From assembly GCA_963822215.1 (NCBI GenBank), contig CAWGGX010000010.1:875201-939200 (forward strand): a DNA stretch of 64,000 bases, read 5' to 3'. The DNA is from Roseiarcus sp963822215 (lineage in GTDB: Bacteria; Pseudomonadota; Alphaproteobacteria; Rhizobiales; Beijerinckiaceae). The translations under genes and the position numbers were made by a program. Shown one piece after another: positions 17,776-25,962 of this stretch (positions within the stretch are counted from its first letter, which is position 1; every line of letters begins with the position of its first letter). Below the pieces are notes generated by a model. That model saw nothing but the letters and a program-made list of their open reading frames with translations. It was not told the DNA's origin and did not search any database.

Positions 17776-18136
17776 TAGCGCTCCCTTGCACTGGTAGCCT
17801 GGCAGGGTGCAACATTTTCGACTGCAGCGGAAGACACAGGATGCGTCGGTCCTCGGCGGCGTTCCGAGGGCGTGCTTGACATGACCGTACCAACGCACAC
17901 CATCGACTGCTGCGCGTACGACACCGGCCGTTCAACCTACGTGTCCCACCGGGAGAGGGAAGCCGCGAAGCGGCAGGGTGAGGGCCCGCTGGCGCACCCT
18001 ATTTCATCATGCTTTAGGGCGATGAGCCCCGCTTTCTCCAGCCGTCGGCCAACAGAAAATGGAACAATCTCTTGCCAAATGGGCGAAAATGTGTTCTTCT
18101 TTTGTTCTGATGATCCTGGCAAAGGAGAACGCAGCC
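17776..18136. promoter_or_regulatory. Divergent control region between phosphoesterase/NTPase and HTH genes
   Basis: This 361-base region should hold promoters for both divergent genes. It contains part of the REP-like family (about 17946-17980, GGGAGAGGGAAGCCGCGAAG then CGGCAGGGTGAGGG) and, near the HTH gene, a perfect SOS box. TTGACATGACC near 17876 resembles a -35 element reading rightwards, with no clear -10. Confidence 0.45.
18093..18107 (+). promoter_or_regulatory. LexA (SOS) box, GTTC-N7-GTTC
   Basis: GTTCTTCTTTTGTTC is a perfect match to the GTTC-N7-GTTC operator recognised by LexA in rhizobial alphaproteobacteria. It lies 29 bases before the TTG start chosen for the HTH gene, where a repressor would block transcription or initiation. 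Known consensus; regulation of this gene is inference. Confidence 0.6.
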
Positions 18137-19399
18137 TTGTCCGCCTGTCTCGAAGCCGCTCCGCCCGTCGCGCCCTCATATCCGTCAACGGACCCGCGCG
18201 CCCCGCGGCTGGCGAAATTTAAGCGCGAACAGCTTGTCGTCGACACTCTCAATCGCGGCGTTTCGGTCACCGAGATCGCGGCTCGCGTGGGGGTCGGCGA
18301 GAAACGCATGCGCGCGGTCATCCGGGACCCCAGGACTGGGATCCGGGGGCTCGCCCGCCGCATGCCGCATCCGCCCGCGGAGTTCGTGGCCATTCAACTC
18401 AGCCGTCTCAACGAGGCGCTGTTGGTCGCCTACAGCGCCATGACGCCGGCCAACCCTAAGGCGGTCGACCAGGTGGTCAAAATCGTTCGCGAGCTCGACC
18501 GCTACGGCGGCGCTTTCGCCGCCGAATGGGCCCGGCCAGAGGCGTCCTCCCGGATCATCCCCGGGTCGCGGCCCGGGAATCCGGGGCTCGACGCGCCCGC
18601 GGAGGGGGCCGCAGCGTTAGGGGCCGCGTGGGTTTGCGGAGCGGAGCTTGCACTGCAAGCCGGAGAATTGAACTTGCCGCCCGAATACGCTGGCGCCTGC
18701 GCAGGCGCCGAGTCCGCAAAGCCGGCGTCGGAGCCTGTCGCAATCGCGCGGACCGGAGAGCTGCACGACCCCCTCTCCCCGCTTCAGCGGGGAGAGGGCT
18801 GGGGTGAGGGGCCTTGGCGATTGGCCGCCGCCGCTCGCCCGGCCCCTCATCCTGGCCGTCTCCCCGTAAACGGGGAGAAGGGACCGGTTGGCGCTCGCCC
18901 GGAAAATCTGGCGCAAGAGTTTGAAAAGGTTAAATCCGCGCCTGGGATCTCGACCCTTGTCGCCGCGCTCGCTGAGCGCGACGACGCGGTCGTCGACCGC
19001 GTCTACAAACCCGTCGGCGCCCGCGAACGCCCGGGAATTCAGCCGCAAACCTCTGAAAAGATTGATTCCGCGCCCGAGTTCGTCCCCCTCGCCCCGCTTC
19101 AGCGGGGAGAGGGCTGGGGTGAGGGGCTTGGGCTATTGGCTGCGGACGCTCGCCCGGCCCCTCATCCTAGCCTTCTCCCCGTAATCCCCGGGTCAAGCCA
19201 GGGGAGGGAGAAAGGAGATCTCCCGTCGGCCGACAATCGCCCGGAAAACCTGGCGCAGCGCCTTGAAAACATTGAATCCGCGCCCGGGAATCGCCCGCTC
19301 GACGAAGCTGGCTCCGGCTCCTTCCCGAGCCCGTTGATCCCTTACCCGATCGGTCCCGGACGCTTCCTTATGACGCTCAACGGCGTGGGGGCGTGCTAG
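18137..19399 (+). CDS. HTH protein with repeat-derived C-terminal extension
   Basis: The first ~140 residues form a conserved-looking unit with a helix-turn-helix (KREQLVVDTLNRGVSVTEIA, then ARVGVGEKRMRAVIRD) and a helical block (PAEFVAIQLSRLNEALLVAY, VDQVVKIVRELDRYGG). I believe this resembles a paralogous hypothetical family of Hyphomicrobiales, recalled and not checked. The remainder is low-complexity and is encoded by dispersed repeats: two REP-like pairs (giving PLSPLQRGEGWGEG and PLAPLQRGEGWGEG) and three ~49-bp repeats (giving ENLAQEFEKVKSAPG, TSEKIDSAPE and ENLAQRLENIESAPGN), all kept in frame. The start chosen is TTG at 18137 with AAGGAG nine bases upstream; an upstream ATG at 18059 would run through the SOS box. 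Confidence 0.6.
   Translation: MSACLEAAPPVAPSYPSTDPRAPRLAKFKREQLVVDTLNRGVSVTEIAARVGVGEKRMRAVIRDPRTGIRGLARRMPHPPAEFVAIQLSRLNEALLVAYSAMTPANPKAVDQVVKIVRELDRYGGAFAAEWARPEASSRIIPGSRPGNPGLDAPAEGAAALGAAWVCGAELALQAGELNLPPEYAGACAGAESAKPASEPVAIARTGELHDPLSPLQRGEGWGEGPWRLAAAARPAPHPGRLPVNGEKGPVGARPENLAQEFEKVKSAPGISTLVAALAERDDAVVDRVYKPVGARERPGIQPQTSEKIDSAPEFVPLAPLQRGEGWGEGLGLLAADARPAPHPSLLPVIPGSSQGREKGDLPSADNRPENLAQRLENIESAPGNRPLDEAGSGSFPSPLIPYPIGPGRFLMTLNGVGAC
18771..18882. repeat. REP-like inverted repeat pair inside the HTH gene (first)
   Basis: Arm one (about 18771-18813) is CCCTCTCCCCGC, TTCAGCGGGGAGAGGG, CTGGGGTGAGGGGCC. Arm two (18841-18882) is GGCCCCTCATCCTGGCC, GTCTCCCCGTAAACGGGGAG, AAGGG. Each is a hairpin and the two are inverse to one another. 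It is read through in frame by the HTH gene. Confidence 0.7.
18901..18950 (+). repeat. Dispersed ~49-bp repeat, copy 3
   Basis: GGAAAATCTGGCGCAAGAG, TTTGAAAAGGTTAAATCC, GCGCCTGGGAT. In frame within the HTH gene, giving ENLAQEFEKVKSAPG. Confidence 0.65.
19034..19080 (+). repeat. Dispersed ~49-bp repeat, copy 4
   Basis: GGAATTCAGCCGCAAACC, TCTGAAAAGATTGATTCC, GCGCCCGAGTT. In frame within the HTH gene. The most diverged copy. Confidence 0.6.
19091..19212. repeat. REP-like inverted repeat pair inside the HTH gene (second)
   Basis: Arm one (about 19091-19126) repeats the earlier CCCCGCTTCAGCGGGGAGAG, GGCTGGGGTGAGGGG almost exactly. Arm two (19156-19212) begins GGCCCCTCATCCTAGCC, TTCTCCCCGTAA, and is interrupted by about 20 extra bases before GGGAGGGAGAAAGG. 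Confidence 0.65.
19243..19292 (+). repeat. Dispersed ~49-bp repeat, copy 5
   Basis: GGAAAACCTGGCGCAGCGC, CTTGAAAACATTGAATCC, GCGCCCGGGAAT. In frame within the HTH gene, giving ENLAQRLENIESAPGN; close to copy 3. Confidence 0.65.
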
Positions 19400-19510
19400 A
19401 CGAGGGCCTGTGGTCAACCGGCTCTTCGGCTTTGACCACGCGGACGCCGCTCGCCTAAAAGCCCCGCTTCGCGCGAAAGCCACGCTTCGCGCGCCAACGA
19501 TTCGGACCCC

Positions 19511-21823
19511 ATGAAACCCATCGCCGAACGCATCGCCGAAGAATTGAACGTCAAGCCGGCGCAGGTCGCCGCCGCGATCAGTCTGCTCGACGGGGGCTCA
19601 ACCGTGCCCTTCATCGCCCGTTACCGCAAGGAGGCGACGGGCGCGCTCGACGACACGCAACTGCGCACGCTGGAGACGCGCCTCGCCTATCTGCGCGAGC
19701 TGGAGGACCGGCGGAAGACGATCCTCGAATCGATCCGCGAGCAGGGCAAGCTCCACCCGGCGCTCGAAGCCCAGATCCTGGAGGCCGATACCAAGGCGCG
19801 ACTCGAAGACATCTATCTGCCGTTCAAGCCGAAGCGACGCACGAAGGCGCAGATCGCCAGAGAGGCCGGCCTCGAGCCGCTCGCCGACGCGCTCCTCGCT
19901 CATTCCGAGCGCGAGCCGCTCGTTCAGGCGGAAGCCTTCGTGAAGCCCGATGCGGTGAAGACGGCGCAGGAGGCGCTGGACGGCGCCCGGGCGATCCTCA
20001 CCGAGCGCTTCGCCGAGGACGCGGAGCTGATCGGCCGCCTGCGCGAGGAGTTCTGGAAGGGCGGTCGCATCGTCTCGAAAGTGCGGGAGGGCAAGGAGGC
20101 GGCGGGCGCGAAGTTCTCCGACTACTTCGACTTCTTCGAACCGCTGACCAAGATCCCTTCGCACCGGGCGCTGGCGCTCATGCGCGGCGAGCGGGAAGAG
20201 ATCCTCGACCTCAAGCTCGTCCCGGACCCGAACGCCGATCCGGCGGATCGGACGCCAGGTTCGTTCGAGCTCGCCATTGCCCGGCGCTTCGCCATCGCCG
20301 ACCGCGGCCGGCCCGGCGACCGCTGGCTCACTGACACGGTCCGCTGGGCGTGGCGAACCAAGATTGAGACTCAGCTGGCGGTCGACCTGCGCCTGCGCGT
20401 CTGGACGCAGGCCGAGGACGAGGCCGTCAAAGTCTTCGCCGCCAACCTGCGCGATCTTCTGCTGGCCGCGCCCGCCGGCGGACGGCCGACCATCGGTCTC
20501 GACCCCGGCTTCCGGACCGGAGTCAAGGTCGCGGTGGTGGATGCGACGGGCAAGATCGTCGAGACCACGGCGATCTATCCGCATGAGCCGCAGCGGCGGT
20601 GGGACGAGAGCCTCGCCGTGCTGGCGGCGCTCGCCGTCCGTCACAAAGCTGAGCTTGTCGCCATCGGCAACGGCACGGCTTCACGCGAGACCGACAGGCT
20701 CGTCGCCGACCTTCTGGTCCGCAATCCGGAGCTGAAGCTCACCAAGGTCACGGTGTCGGAGGCCGGCGCTTCCGTCTATTCCGCCTCGGCCTACGCGGCG
20801 CAGGAGCTGCCCGGCTTCGACGTGACGTTGCGCGGCGCGGCCTCGATCGCAAGGCGCCTGCAGGACCCTCTGGCCGAACTCGTCAAGATCGACCCCAAGT
20901 CGATCGGCGTCGGCCAGTACCAGCATGACCTCTCCGAGCAGAAGCTCGGCCGTTCGCTCGACGCCGTGGTCGAGGACTGCGTCAACGCGGTCGGGGTCGA
21001 CGTCAACACGGCGTCCGCCAAGCTGCTCGCCCGAGTCTCGGGCGTCGGCGAGGCGCTGGCGCAGGCGATCGTCGTCCATCGCGAGACGCATGGGCCGTTC
21101 AAGACCCGCGCGGCGCTTAAAGACGTGCCACGCCTTGGCGCCAAGGCCTTCGAACTCAGCGCCGGCTTCCTGCGCATCACCGGCGGCGAGCAGCCGCTGG
21201 ATCGCTCGGGCGTCCACCCGGAGGCCTATCCAGTCGTGCGGCGTATCCTCGACCGGCTCAAAGCCGACATCCACGCCATAATTGGCAATCCGAAGGCGCT
21301 TGCCGGGCTGAACGCCGGCGACTTCGCCGACGGGCGCTTCGGCGTGCCGACCGTCGCGGACATTTTCAAGGAGCTGGAGAAGCCCGGCCGCGACCCGCGA
21401 CCCGCCTTCCGCACGGCGTCGTTCAAGGAGGGCGTCGAGACGATCGCCGACCTTAGGCCGGGCATGGTGCTGGAGGGGACCGTGACCAACGTCGCCGCCT
21501 TTGGCGCCTTCGTCGACGTTGGCGTCCACCAGGACGGGCTCGTTCACGTCTCGGCGATGTCCAATACGTTCGTGAAGGACCCACGGGCAGTCGCGAAGCC
21601 CGGCGACATCGTCAAGGTCAAGGTCCTGTCGGTCGATGCGCCGCGCAAGCGCATCGCGCTGACCATGCGCCTTTCCGATCCCGAGGCCGAGGGACCGCGG
21701 GGCGGCGGAAGAGGCGACGGCAAGGCCGTGCGGGCCGTCAACGCCGAAGCGGACCGCCGGTCTCCGACGGCCGGCGCGCTCGCCGACGCCCTGCGGCGGG
21801 CGACTGAGAAGGGACAGCGGTAG
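19511..21823 (+). CDS. tex: Tex family transcription accessory protein
   Basis: Nucleic-acid-binding protein associated with RNA polymerase and conserved across bacteria. The 770-residue product has the full layout: N-terminal HTH region (IAERIAEELNVKPAQVAAAI, STVPFIARYRKEATG), YqgF/RNase H-like domain (about 330-450, GLDPGFRTGVKVAVVD), helix-hairpin-helix repeats (ASAKLLARVSGVGEALAQAI, then LGAKAFE) and a C-terminal S1 domain (about 650-720, GMVLEGTVTNVAAFGAFVDV, HQDGLVHVS). The tail after the S1 domain is Gly/Arg-rich. It is a single gene, convergent with regA. Confidence 0.96.
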   Translation: MKPIAERIAEELNVKPAQVAAAISLLDGGSTVPFIARYRKEATGALDDTQLRTLETRLAYLRELEDRRKTILESIREQGKLHPALEAQILEADTKARLEDIYLPFKPKRRTKAQIAREAGLEPLADALLAHSEREPLVQAEAFVKPDAVKTAQEALDGARAILTERFAEDAELIGRLREEFWKGGRIVSKVREGKEAAGAKFSDYFDFFEPLTKIPSHRALALMRGEREEILDLKLVPDPNADPADRTPGSFELAIARRFAIADRGRPGDRWLTDTVRWAWRTKIETQLAVDLRLRVWTQAEDEAVKVFAANLRDLLLAAPAGGRPTIGLDPGFRTGVKVAVVDATGKIVETTAIYPHEPQRRWDESLAVLAALAVRHKAELVAIGNGTASRETDRLVADLLVRNPELKLTKVTVSEAGASVYSASAYAAQELPGFDVTLRGAASIARRLQDPLAELVKIDPKSIGVGQYQHDLSEQKLGRSLDAVVEDCVNAVGVDVNTASAKLLARVSGVGEALAQAIVVHRETHGPFKTRAALKDVPRLGAKAFELSAGFLRITGGEQPLDRSGVHPEAYPVVRRILDRLKADIHAIIGNPKALAGLNAGDFADGRFGVPTVADIFKELEKPGRDPRPAFRTASFKEGVETIADLRPGMVLEGTVTNVAAFGAFVDVGVHQDGLVHVSAMSNTFVKDPRAVAKPGDIVKVKVLSVDAPRKRIALTMRLSDPEAEGPRGGGRGDGKAVRAVNAEADRRSPTAGALADALRRATEKGQR

Positions 21824-21883
21824 GTTTCCAGCCCCGGCGGTCGGCGTTCCGACTTCAGCCGCCCACCCGGCAAATCGCAGCGC

Positions 21884-22465
21884 TCACTTCGGCGCGCGCT
21901 TCGCCAGAATGCGTTGGAGGGTGCGCCGGTGCATGTTGAGCTGCCGCGCCGTCTCGGACACGTTGCGCTCGCAAGCCTCGTAGATGCGCTGGATGTGCTC
22001 CCAGCGGACCCGGTCGGCCGACATCGGCGGGTCGTGCTCGGCTGGCATATCAAGCCGTCCCGCCATCAGAGCCGCCACGACGTCGTCGGCGTTGGCCGGT
22101 TTGGCGAGATAGTCGAACGCCCCGAGCTTGACCGCCACCACGGCTGTCGCGATGGCGCCGTACCCGGTCAGGATGACCCCGCGGGAATCCGCGCGTTTTG
22201 CTTTCAGAGCCCGCATGACGTCGAGGCCGCTGCCGTCGCCGAGGCGGAGATCAATCACGGCAAATGCTGGCGGCGACGTCTCGATCGCGGCCAGCGCCTC
22301 GGACACGCTCATCGCTGTCCGCGCGGTGAATCCTCGGGAAGACAGAGCTCGCGCGAGACGGTCGCAAAACAGGCGGTCGTCGTCGACCACGAGCAACGAC
22401 TTGTCGAGCGTCTCTCCGCCGCTCTGAATCTGATTTGTCGACTGGTGTGAGGCGTCCTTGTCCAT
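21884..22465 (-). CDS. regA: RegA/PrrA/ActR redox response regulator
   Basis: Cytoplasmic DNA-binding response regulator that works with RegB to switch genes for respiration, carbon and nitrogen fixation or photosynthesis according to redox state. Of 193 residues, 22-135 form the receiver with phospho-acceptor Asp72 (FAVIDLRLGDGSG) and TGYGAIATAVVAVKLGAFDY. The C-terminal Fis-like HTH (NVSETARQLNMHRRTLQRIL) is the almost invariant RegA motif. The start is the ATG at 22463-22465; upstream in-frame residues do not match the family. It follows regB on the same strand after 47 bases. Confidence 0.94.
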   Translation of the reverse strand: MDKDASHQSTNQIQSGGETLDKSLLVVDDDRLFCDRLARALSSRGFTARTAMSVSEALAAIETSPPAFAVIDLRLGDGSGLDVMRALKAKRADSRGVILTGYGAIATAVVAVKLGAFDYLAKPANADDVVAALMAGRLDMPAEHDPPMSADRVRWEHIQRIYEACERNVSETARQLNMHRRTLQRILAKRAPK

Positions 22466-22512
22466 TCTGCCTGCAATAAACACAAACTCACCCGAGGGCA
22501 AAAGCTTACAGG

Positions 22513-23838
22513 CTATTTGTCGAGTCGTCGACCCTCCTCGTACGCTGTCCGGGGCCATTGGACCGTTATGACCGCGCCGGTCGCCGGCGGCGCCGCGTTT
22601 TCGAATCGAATGGTCGCACGGGAGCGCTCGAGTAGCGACCGGGCGATGAAGAGCCCGAGACCGAGCCGGCCACCGGCTTTTTCGGAGCGCCGCGCCCCGT
22701 CCCGCTGCGACAGGTAGGGCTCGCCGATCCGCACCAGCACGCCCGGCGGAAACCCACGGCCGTCATCGGAAATGACGATCGTCACCGTCGATTTCGTCCA
22801 TGCCGTCCGAATCTCCACTGCTGACCCAGCGAAGCTGACCGCGTTCTCGATAAGATTGCCGAGCCCGTAGAGAACGCCGGGGTTGCGCGGACATTGCGGC
22901 GCGGGCTCGGCTCCCTCGCCCTTGACTGTGATCGAGACCCCGAGCAGCCGATGCGGCGAAGCCGCCAATTCGGCGAGTTCGATCGGGCTCGAAACATCCA
23001 TCGACTGCCCGGTGAGGTCCGACGGGGCCGACAGCTTGCCCAGGATCTCCCGGCAGCGGTTGACCAATTCCTCAAGCAGATGAAGGTCGTCGGCGAACGC
23101 CTCGTCGCGCGGCGCCGTGGAGGCCATCTCCCGGACGACGAGAGCGACGGTGGCGAGCGGCGTGCCCAGTTCGTGCGCCGCGGCCGCAGCGAGCCCGTCG
23201 AGTTGCGAGAGGTGCTGGGCGCGCGCCATGACGAGCTCGACCGCGGTAAGGGCGCTCGCCGTCTGCCGCGCCTCCGCCGCCACCCGGTAGGCGTAAAGCG
23301 CCACGAACGCCGCGCAGACCCCCAGCGACACCCAAACGCCGACCAGATAAAGCGGCGGCAGGACAAGCGTTGCTCCGCCGAGCCAAGGGAGAGGCAGGTT
23401 GAAGCGCAACAGCGCGGTCGCGCAAACCAGCGCGAGGAAGAGAAGTCCGAGCGCTCGCTGAAAGGAGAGCGACGCCGCGGCGATGGTGACAGGAGCCAAG
23501 AAGAACATGAGGAAAGGATTGGCGACGCCGCCGGTCAAAAAGAGCAACCCCGCCAGCTGAAGGATGTCGTAACCAAGAATGACGGTTGCCTGGCGCTCGC
23601 CGAGCTGCGTGCTGACCGGGTAGAGCCGTCTCAGCGCCAGGTTGAGCGCCGCAGACGCGGCAATGAGCGCGAAGCAGGCGATCGCGAGGACGCCGACTCC
23701 GAAGCCGAAGAGGCCGACCAGAACCGCCGCGGTCTGTCCGGCGACGGCCAGCCAGCGCAGGCGGATGAGGGTATTGAGCCGCAAGCGGCGCGCCTCAACG
23801 CCCCAAAGTTCCGGCTCGGGCGGGACAACGGCTGTCAA
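22513..23838 (-). CDS. regB: RegB/PrrB/ActS redox sensor histidine kinase
   Basis: Membrane histidine kinase that senses the quinone pool and redox state and phosphorylates RegA. About six helices fill residues 25-190, with the ubiquinone-binding heptapeptide GGVANPF at 103-109. The H-box is AAAHELGTPLAT with His222. Cys262 in NRCREILGKL sits where the redox-active cysteine of Rhodobacter RegB lies. The ATPase domain follows (NLIENAVSFA, DDGRGFPPGV, GLGLFIARSLLE). The start chosen is TTG at 23836-23838 after a G-rich AG motif, giving 441 residues; upstream in-frame sequence is low-complexity. It lies 31 bases after the SH3 gene. Confidence 0.93.
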   Translation of the reverse strand: MTAVVPPEPELWGVEARRLRLNTLIRLRWLAVAGQTAAVLVGLFGFGVGVLAIACFALIAASAALNLALRRLYPVSTQLGERQATVILGYDILQLAGLLFLTGGVANPFLMFFLAPVTIAAASLSFQRALGLLFLALVCATALLRFNLPLPWLGGATLVLPPLYLVGVWVSLGVCAAFVALYAYRVAAEARQTASALTAVELVMARAQHLSQLDGLAAAAAHELGTPLATVALVVREMASTAPRDEAFADDLHLLEELVNRCREILGKLSAPSDLTGQSMDVSSPIELAELAASPHRLLGVSITVKGEGAEPAPQCPRNPGVLYGLGNLIENAVSFAGSAVEIRTAWTKSTVTIVISDDGRGFPPGVLVRIGEPYLSQRDGARRSEKAGGRLGLGLFIARSLLERSRATIRFENAAPPATGAVITVQWPRTAYEEGRRLDK

Positions 23839-23869
23839 AATGCAAACGCTCCCCCCAGCCCGGCGGTCG

Positions 23870-24415
23870 TCATTCGATCGTCTCGTTGGGGTAGACGCCC
23901 CAGAGCTTGTATTGCTCGATATAGCCTCTGAACCCGTCGCCGTCGACCTGGCACCACGAGCCGTCGCATTTTCGCAGATTGACAATGACGCCCGATTGAA
24001 GCGTCGCCGCGAGGTCGGATCCTTCGGATGGACGGACGTAGACCTTTGAGTTTTCGGCCTTCTTGCTCGGCGTCACCAGAGCCGTGCGTCGCCCGGAAAG
24101 AAGGGAGTGCAGCACCCAGCCGTCGGCCCCTTCGGAATCGCGGATGCGCCGCCAAATCTCGAATTCAGCCGTGATTTCCACCGGGAGCCCGGCGCGCTGA
24201 TAAACCCATTTCGTCGGGTGATCCTTGGACGGTCCCTCGCGCAAGTTCACACGATCGGTCTTCAGGCTGGCGAAGCGCGGCAGCGGCAATTTCGTCACCG
24301 AGCCGACCTGGTCGGCAAAAGCTAGCGCCGGCGCGAGCGTCGCCGCGCAAATCGCGGCGAGCGCGAATCGGCGCGCCAGTCGCCGAGGAAAATTCGGACG
24401 GAGGCGTGGGGTCAT
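23870..24415 (-). CDS. Secreted SH3-domain protein
   Basis: A 181-residue exported protein. Residues about 10-33 form a signal peptide (RFALAAICAATLAPALAFA, cleavage after AFA). Two bacterial SH3-like segments follow: FASLKTDRVNLREGPSKDHP with WVYQRAGLPVEITAEF, and KVYVRPSEGSDLAATLQSGV with KCDGSWCQVDGDGFRGYIEQ. The family (SH3_4/YgiM-like) is common in alphaproteobacteria and probably binds cell wall. Start is the ATG at 24413-24415 just before the signal peptide. It is the first gene of a likely SH3-regB-regA transcription unit and is divergent from the hydroxyacid dehydrogenase gene. Confidence 0.85.
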   Translation of the reverse strand: MTPRLRPNFPRRLARRFALAAICAATLAPALAFADQVGSVTKLPLPRFASLKTDRVNLREGPSKDHPTKWVYQRAGLPVEITAEFEIWRRIRDSEGADGWVLHSLLSGRRTALVTPSKKAENSKVYVRPSEGSDLAATLQSGVIVNLRKCDGSWCQVDGDGFRGYIEQYKLWGVYPNETIE

Positions 24416-24637
24416 CAACGGATTCCTCGACGGCGTACAGGCCATCCTTGTCTTTGCCCGGTCTTCTGATAGAGAGGCCGGCGAGTTTGCGGCGCGCGCC
24501 GCAAACGGAACGTCGGCCAGGATCATTTGCTGCGAGCGGCGTTAATGGGGCGTAAACCGCTTGAAGGCGTGGACGCAAATGCTTCAGAACATCGGTTGGG
24601 CGAAAAAGGCGCAGACAGGGCGGAGAGGGCGGCGTTC

Positions 24638-25633
24638 ATGACCAAGAAGAAACCCGTTGTGGTCGTTACGCGGCGGCTCCCTGAACTCGTCGAAACGCGA
24701 ATGCGCGAACTGTTCGACGCCCGCCTCAACCTCGAGGACGAGCCGATGACGCAGGCTGAAATCGTCGAGGCCATGCGCGAGGCCGATGTCCTTGTCCCGA
24801 CCATCACCGACCACATCAACGCGGCCATGATCGCGCAGGCCGGCGAGCAGATGCGGCTGATCGCAAATTTCGGCAACGGCGTCGACCACATCGACGTGAC
24901 GAGCGCGTTGCGCCGGGGCATCACCGTCACCAACACCCCCGGAGTCATGACGGAGGACACGGCCGACATGACGATGGCGCTGATCCTGTCGACGGCCCGC
25001 CGGCTCGTTGAAGGATCCCGCGTCATTCCGGAGGGGCATTGGGCCGGCTGGACGCCGACCTGGATGCTTGGCCGGCAAATCACCGGCAAGCGTCTCGGGA
25101 TCATCGGCATGGGCCGCATCGGCCAGGCGCTCGCCCGCCGCGCCCGCGCCTTCGGCATTTCGATCCACTACCACAACCGGCGCCGGGTCGCGCCGCAGAT
25201 CGAGGAGTCGCTGGAGGCGACCTATTGGGATTCGCTCGACCAGATGCTCGCCCGGATGGATTTCGTCTCGGTCCACTGCCCGCACACGCCGGGCACCTAC
25301 CATCTGTTGTCGGCCCGGCGGCTGAAGTACCTGCGCCCGGACGCCATCCTGATCAACACGGCGCGCGGCGAGGTGGTCGACGAGAACGCGCTCGTGCGCA
25401 TGCTGGAGCACGGCGAACTCGCCAGCGCCGGTCTCGATGTGTTCGAGCACGCCCCCGCGGTCAACGAGAAGCTGGTCGAGCTCGCCAAGGCCGGCAAAGT
25501 GACGCTGCTGCCGCACATGGGATCGGCCACCCATGAGGGCCGCGCCGACATGGGCGAGAAGGTGATCGTCAACATCCGCACCTTTGTCGATGGCCACCGC
25601 CCGCCTGACCGGGTGCTGCCGAGCATGCTCTGA
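24638..25633 (+). CDS. D-isomer specific 2-hydroxyacid dehydrogenase (glyoxylate reductase type)
   Basis: NAD(P)H-dependent enzyme of about 331 residues that interconverts 2-oxo and D-2-hydroxy acids. The nucleotide-binding fold has GKRLGIIGMGRIGQALARRA; the catalytic residues are Arg in LINTARGEVVDE, the Glu in the HAPAVNEKLVEL region and His in LLPHMGSATHEGR. The N-terminal VGNGVDHIDV-like segment is present (FGNGVDHIDVTSA). Relatives include GyaR and GhrA/B-like enzymes; the exact substrate cannot be fixed. The ATG at 24638 matches family starts. Confidence 0.9.
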   Translation: MTKKKPVVVVTRRLPELVETRMRELFDARLNLEDEPMTQAEIVEAMREADVLVPTITDHINAAMIAQAGEQMRLIANFGNGVDHIDVTSALRRGITVTNTPGVMTEDTADMTMALILSTARRLVEGSRVIPEGHWAGWTPTWMLGRQITGKRLGIIGMGRIGQALARRARAFGISIHYHNRRRVAPQIEESLEATYWDSLDQMLARMDFVSVHCPHTPGTYHLLSARRLKYLRPDAILINTARGEVVDENALVRMLEHGELASAGLDVFEHAPAVNEKLVELAKAGKVTLLPHMGSATHEGRADMGEKVIVNIRTFVDGHRPPDRVLPSML

Positions 25634-25680
25634 CGCGAGGCGTCCGCACCTCGCCGCCGTGGTCGCCGATCTGAGGGACG

Positions 25681-25890
25681 CAGGATTTCCCTGCTAGCAG
25701 GGAATTTTTTTCGGCGCGGTTGGCGTCCCACGCCAAAAAGCGATGCAATATCCTTGACTTGTCGTCTTTGCAATCCGACGGTTGCAGACCGGAGCCCCAC
25801 AGGAACAGGGAATTTCGAACGACGGGAACAGGGAATTTTTGGAGCGGATCAGGAGCGGAACAGGGAATTAACAGGGGGCGAAAACGAGGC
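25681..25890 (+). repeat. Dispersed palindrome/GGAACAGGGAAT element, copy A
   Basis: Opens with the perfect 18-bp palindrome TTCCCTGCTAGCAGGGAA (25687-25704) followed by a run of T. The string TGCAATCCGACGGTTGC starts 82 bases after the palindrome start, then come three iterations of GGAACAGGGAAT (about 25802-25869). Copy B at 46540-46750 has the same order and almost the same spacing. The palindrome plus T-run resembles a loop-less terminator. Confidence 0.7.
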
Positions 25891-25962
25891 TGCGAATCCC
25901 GGCGCCCTCAAGTTGCATCGGCCCCGGTTTCGCGCCCGCAGCCGTCGCGACGACGAGGAGCG

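Noticed and set aside
17776..17898. ATG-initiated N-terminal extension of the phosphoesterase/NTPase protein
   Set aside because: The added 41 residues are Cys-rich and unlike the family, and the TTG at 17775 has an excellent AAGGGAG at ideal spacing.
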